From assembly GCA_022845895.1 (NCBI GenBank), contig AP025573.1, positions 50,001-114,000 on the forward strand: a stretch of 64,000 bases of DNA. The letters run 5' to 3'. The stretch's first letter is position 1. Each line of letters begins with the position of its first letter. The notes under the pieces are model-generated. The model saw only the letters and a list, made by a program, of their open reading frames with translations, was not told where the DNA came from and did not search any database. The translations under genes were made by a program, and so were the position numbers. Source of the DNA: Lachnospiraceae bacterium. GTDB taxonomy: Bacteria; Bacillota; Clostridia; Lachnospirales; Lachnospiraceae. Below, piece by piece: positions 62,074-64,000 of this stretch.

Positions 62074-62133
62074 GGACACCATGATTCCAAGTTGGGGACG
62101 GGGGTTTTTTAAAAAAACCCCGTCCCCAACTTG
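62050..62133. repeat. GGGACGGAGG palindromic repeat R4
   Basis: It begins inside the end of the kinase gene (GAGGGACAGGG), includes the stop codon in TTAGGGACACC, and has the inverted pair CAAGTTGGGGACGGGG/CCCCGTCCCCAACTTG (62088-62133) around a T/A-run. It is likely to terminate the two-component transcript. Confidence 0.88.
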
Positions 62134-62167
62134 CTTATATGTGGAAAAAACAGTACAATATACTATT

Positions 62168-63319
62168 ATGGAAGAGATAAGAAGACTATTAGCGGAAAAC
62201 TTAAATGATATGTTTATACATGCTGTGCTGAGCAATCCCAGAACGCGGGAAGGATGGTCCAAAGTGAAGGTACGTCCGGTCCTGATCAAGGGTGAACGGA
62301 TGATTCAGCTTGAGATGTTCAGGGGAAACCAGGCGTTCCATCAGAATGTGGACATGGAAGAAGCCGGGGAGGTCATAGCCGGACAGATGGAGTCTATGAA
62401 ACAGATGCAGCTTGAGACTACGGAAGCGCTGTATACTGTGCTCATAAGCAAAAAGGGGAAAGTCACTGTCAAGAGAAAGACTCAGAAAAAGGAATCTATA
62501 TCTGCGGATATAAGCCATAACAGGAAAAAACAGTATATCCTCAGGGAAGGGGTGCCGGTTCCATTCCTGACGGATTTGGGAGTCATGACAGAGGAAGGGA
62601 AGGTTATAAGCTCCAGATTTGACAAATTCCGGCAGATTAATCGGTTTCTAGAGTTTATCGAAGATATACTCCCTCAGCTCGAAAGGGAAAGAGAGGTTAC
62701 GATTCTTGACTTCGGCTGTGGAAAGTCTTACCTGACCTTTGCAATATATTACTATCTGCATGAGCTGAAAGGGTATGATGTCAGGATTATCGGGCTTGAC
62801 TTAAAAAGCGATGTAATCCGCCGCTGCAATGAGTTAAGTGAAAAATATGGATACAGCAAGCTTCGTTTCTTAGAGGGAGACATTGCAGATTATACAGGGG
62901 TGGAGAAGGTAGATATGGTCGTCACCCTCCACGCGTGCGACACGGCGACAGATTTTGCACTGGCGAAGGCCGTCCGGTGGGATGCAAAGGTTATCCTGTC
63001 TGTTCCGTGCTGCCAGCATGAACTGAACGCGCAGGTGAAGAATGACGTGCTTGGGCCGGTTATGAAGTACGGACTTCTGAAAGAACGGTTTGCAGCGCTC
63101 GTCACTGACGGGCTGCGCGCGCAGTATCTGGAACGGGAAGGTTACGATACCCAGATTCTGGAATTTATAGACATGGAGCATACGCCGAAAAATATATTGA
63201 TTCGTGCAGTAAAGACAGGAAGAAAAGGGGAGAATCAGGATACAATAGATATATGTGAAGAATTTCTTCATGTATCACCAGCCTTGGGCAGGTTGTTAGA
63301 TGAAAAAGGGGAACTGTGA
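62168..63319 (+). CDS. SAM-dependent methyltransferase (Methyltransf_32-like)
   Basis: About 383 residues. An N-terminal ~150-residue domain precedes a class I methyltransferase core: SAM motif ILDFGCGKSYLTFAIYYYL, VRIIGLDLKSDVI, VTLHACDTATDFALAKAV and SVPCCQHELNAQ. RNA or protein substrates are both possible. ATG 62168 has no clear ribosome site. TTGCTT-N17-TACAAT-like sequence ends only ~10 bp before it, so the message may be nearly leaderless. The frame is open upstream through repeat R4, but that part is not real coding. Confidence 0.8.
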   Translation: MEEIRRLLAENLNDMFIHAVLSNPRTREGWSKVKVRPVLIKGERMIQLEMFRGNQAFHQNVDMEEAGEVIAGQMESMKQMQLETTEALYTVLISKKGKVTVKRKTQKKESISADISHNRKKQYILREGVPVPFLTDLGVMTEEGKVISSRFDKFRQINRFLEFIEDILPQLEREREVTILDFGCGKSYLTFAIYYYLHELKGYDVRIIGLDLKSDVIRRCNELSEKYGYSKLRFLEGDIADYTGVEKVDMVVTLHACDTATDFALAKAVRWDAKVILSVPCCQHELNAQVKNDVLGPVMKYGLLKERFAALVTDGLRAQYLEREGYDTQILEFIDMEHTPKNILIRAVKTGRKGENQDTIDICEEFLHVSPALGRLLDEKGEL

Positions 63320-64000
63320 TGAACATAAAAAACCGATTGATAAACGCGGGTATATTATTGGCAGTCTTTATTGCGGCTGTACTTATATTCAGTTATTTTA
63401 CGAACCGGGGAAACGATAATATGACAGCGGATATGGGAGCCACGACCTATCCGCAGGTATCTTTTTCCTGCAATGGATTTAATGTGAACCTACTGTCGGG
63501 TTATGCCAGGAAAATGGACATCCCGGCCATGAGAGATACGATTACCCCGGTGGACGGCCAGACGCTGGATCTGAATATTGAAGCATATGACAATAAGATC
63601 AACAGACTTAAGTATACAGTGTATACTTTGGATGGTAAGGACAAGCTGCTGGAGAAGAAGGTGAAAAAGGCGGGGAAAAGTGCCAGCCTGGAACTGGCCG
63701 GAGAGAACCTTCTCTCCGAAGAGAGGGTATTGGAGATTGTGCTTAGCCTGGATGGCGATAAGTCGGTATATTTTTATACCCGTATCGTTGACTCCTCCAA
63801 TGATTATGTTGCCGAATGTCTCAACTATATCAGCGATTTTCATGAAAATGCATTGGCCAAGGCGGAAGGGACGGGTATCGGAACGGCAATCGAACCAAAT
63901 GAAGAAGGAGATAATACCACATTTCAGCATGTGACCATCCATTCTGACTATAACCAGGTGACATGGGGGAGCCTGGAGCCCTCCGTGGAAGGAGGGGAAC
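63319..64000 (+). CDS. Membrane-anchored protein, cut by the window end
   Basis: An open frame starts at ATG 63319, overlapping the methyltransferase stop by one base (TGATG), and runs past 64000. An N-terminal membrane anchor (LLAVFIAAVLIFSYF) is followed by an extracellular region with beta-rich segments (FSCNGFNVNLLSGYARKMD, LNIEAYDNKINRLKYTVYTLDG) and FYTRIVDSSNDYVAECLNYI. At least 227 residues. I do not recognise the family. It may be an envelope or polysaccharide-related protein. Confidence 0.7.
   Translation, partial: MNIKNRLINAGILLAVFIAAVLIFSYFTNRGNDNMTADMGATTYPQVSFSCNGFNVNLLSGYARKMDIPAMRDTITPVDGQTLDLNIEAYDNKINRLKYTVYTLDGKDKLLEKKVKKAGKSASLELAGENLLSEERVLEIVLSLDGDKSVYFYTRIVDSSNDYVAECLNYISDFHENALAKAEGTGIGTAIEPNEEGDNTTFQHVTIHSDYNQVTWGSLEPSVEGGE

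Noticed and set aside
62027..62167. N-terminal extension of the methyltransferase through repeat R4
   Set aside because: The frame is open only because the repeat lacks stops in that frame; the encoded residues resemble no methyltransferase start.

Overview
The window looks like chromosome from a spore-forming, anaerobic Lachnospiraceae-type Firmicute, perhaps near [Clostridium] scindens, Dorea or Faecalicatena (inference). Supporting signs are an rRNA-tRNA operon, split spmA and spmB spore-maturation genes, several stand-alone Spo0A DNA-binding domains, a metG T-box, a meso-DAP dehydrogenase, strong AAGGAGG ribosome sites and frequent TTG/GTG starts. No database search was possible, so family names rest on recognised motifs and gene order.

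Layout. 1-3.9 kb: 23S rRNA and seven tRNAs (Asp, Val, Tyr, Thr, fMet, Phe, Lys). 4-9.7 kb: a decayed gene, then lactate dehydrogenase and a polyprenyl-phosphate glycosylation operon (GtrB/CsbB-like, YfhO, GtrA). These two units start with nearly the same ~97-bp leader. 9.7-13.7 kb: a yybP-ykoY (Mn2+) riboswitch, a P-type cation ATPase and an AI-2E-family permease. 13.7-27.8 kb: M19 dipeptidase, DUF819, AGCS, BrnQ, DAACS and MATE transporters, two XRE regulators, XpaC-TelA, and spmA and spmB about 9 kb apart. 27.9-36.5 kb: a DUF885 lipoprotein, then T-box-metG, ddh, tatD, rsmA and citrate synthase. 36.6-43.2 kb: an alpha/beta hydrolase, then a D-glutamate/5-oxoproline operon (D-amino-acid aminotransferase, PxpB, PxpC, DUF1445, PxpA, DUF4392), with an Lrp-type regulator converging on it. 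43.4-47 kb: TetR, two membrane proteins and an amidohydrolase. 47-58.2 kb is accessory: an ImmR/ImmA pair with an operator array, phage-like genes, tRNA-Ser, a ComEC-like lipoprotein, PadR/HAAS, DUF1538 with a P-II-like protein, an AT-rich island with a broken integrase, and a GH25-LysM lysozyme. 58.2-64 kb: a possible RNA gene, a response regulator and large histidine kinase, a methyltransferase and a gene cut by the window end.

The most interesting signals are non-coding. (1) A ~225-bp element occurs three times intact and once truncated between 46.98 and 56.59 kb. Read on the minus strand it resembles a family of small RNAs: paired-site promoter (YTTAA-type direct repeat exactly 52 bp before TATACT), a 5' hairpin, an exposed C-rich stretch, a covarying hairpin and a terminal hairpin. 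The plan recalls the streptococcal CiaR-controlled csRNAs. (2) A GGGACGGAGG palindromic repeat family has four copies, each at the stop codon of a plus-strand gene; one is a perfect 78-bp palindrome. (3) Three stand-alone Spo0A C-terminal-domain proteins lie in 41 kb. (4) The D-glutamate operon separately encodes both halves of the two-domain mammalian D-glutamate cyclase next to 5-oxoprolinase and a D-amino-acid aminotransferase.
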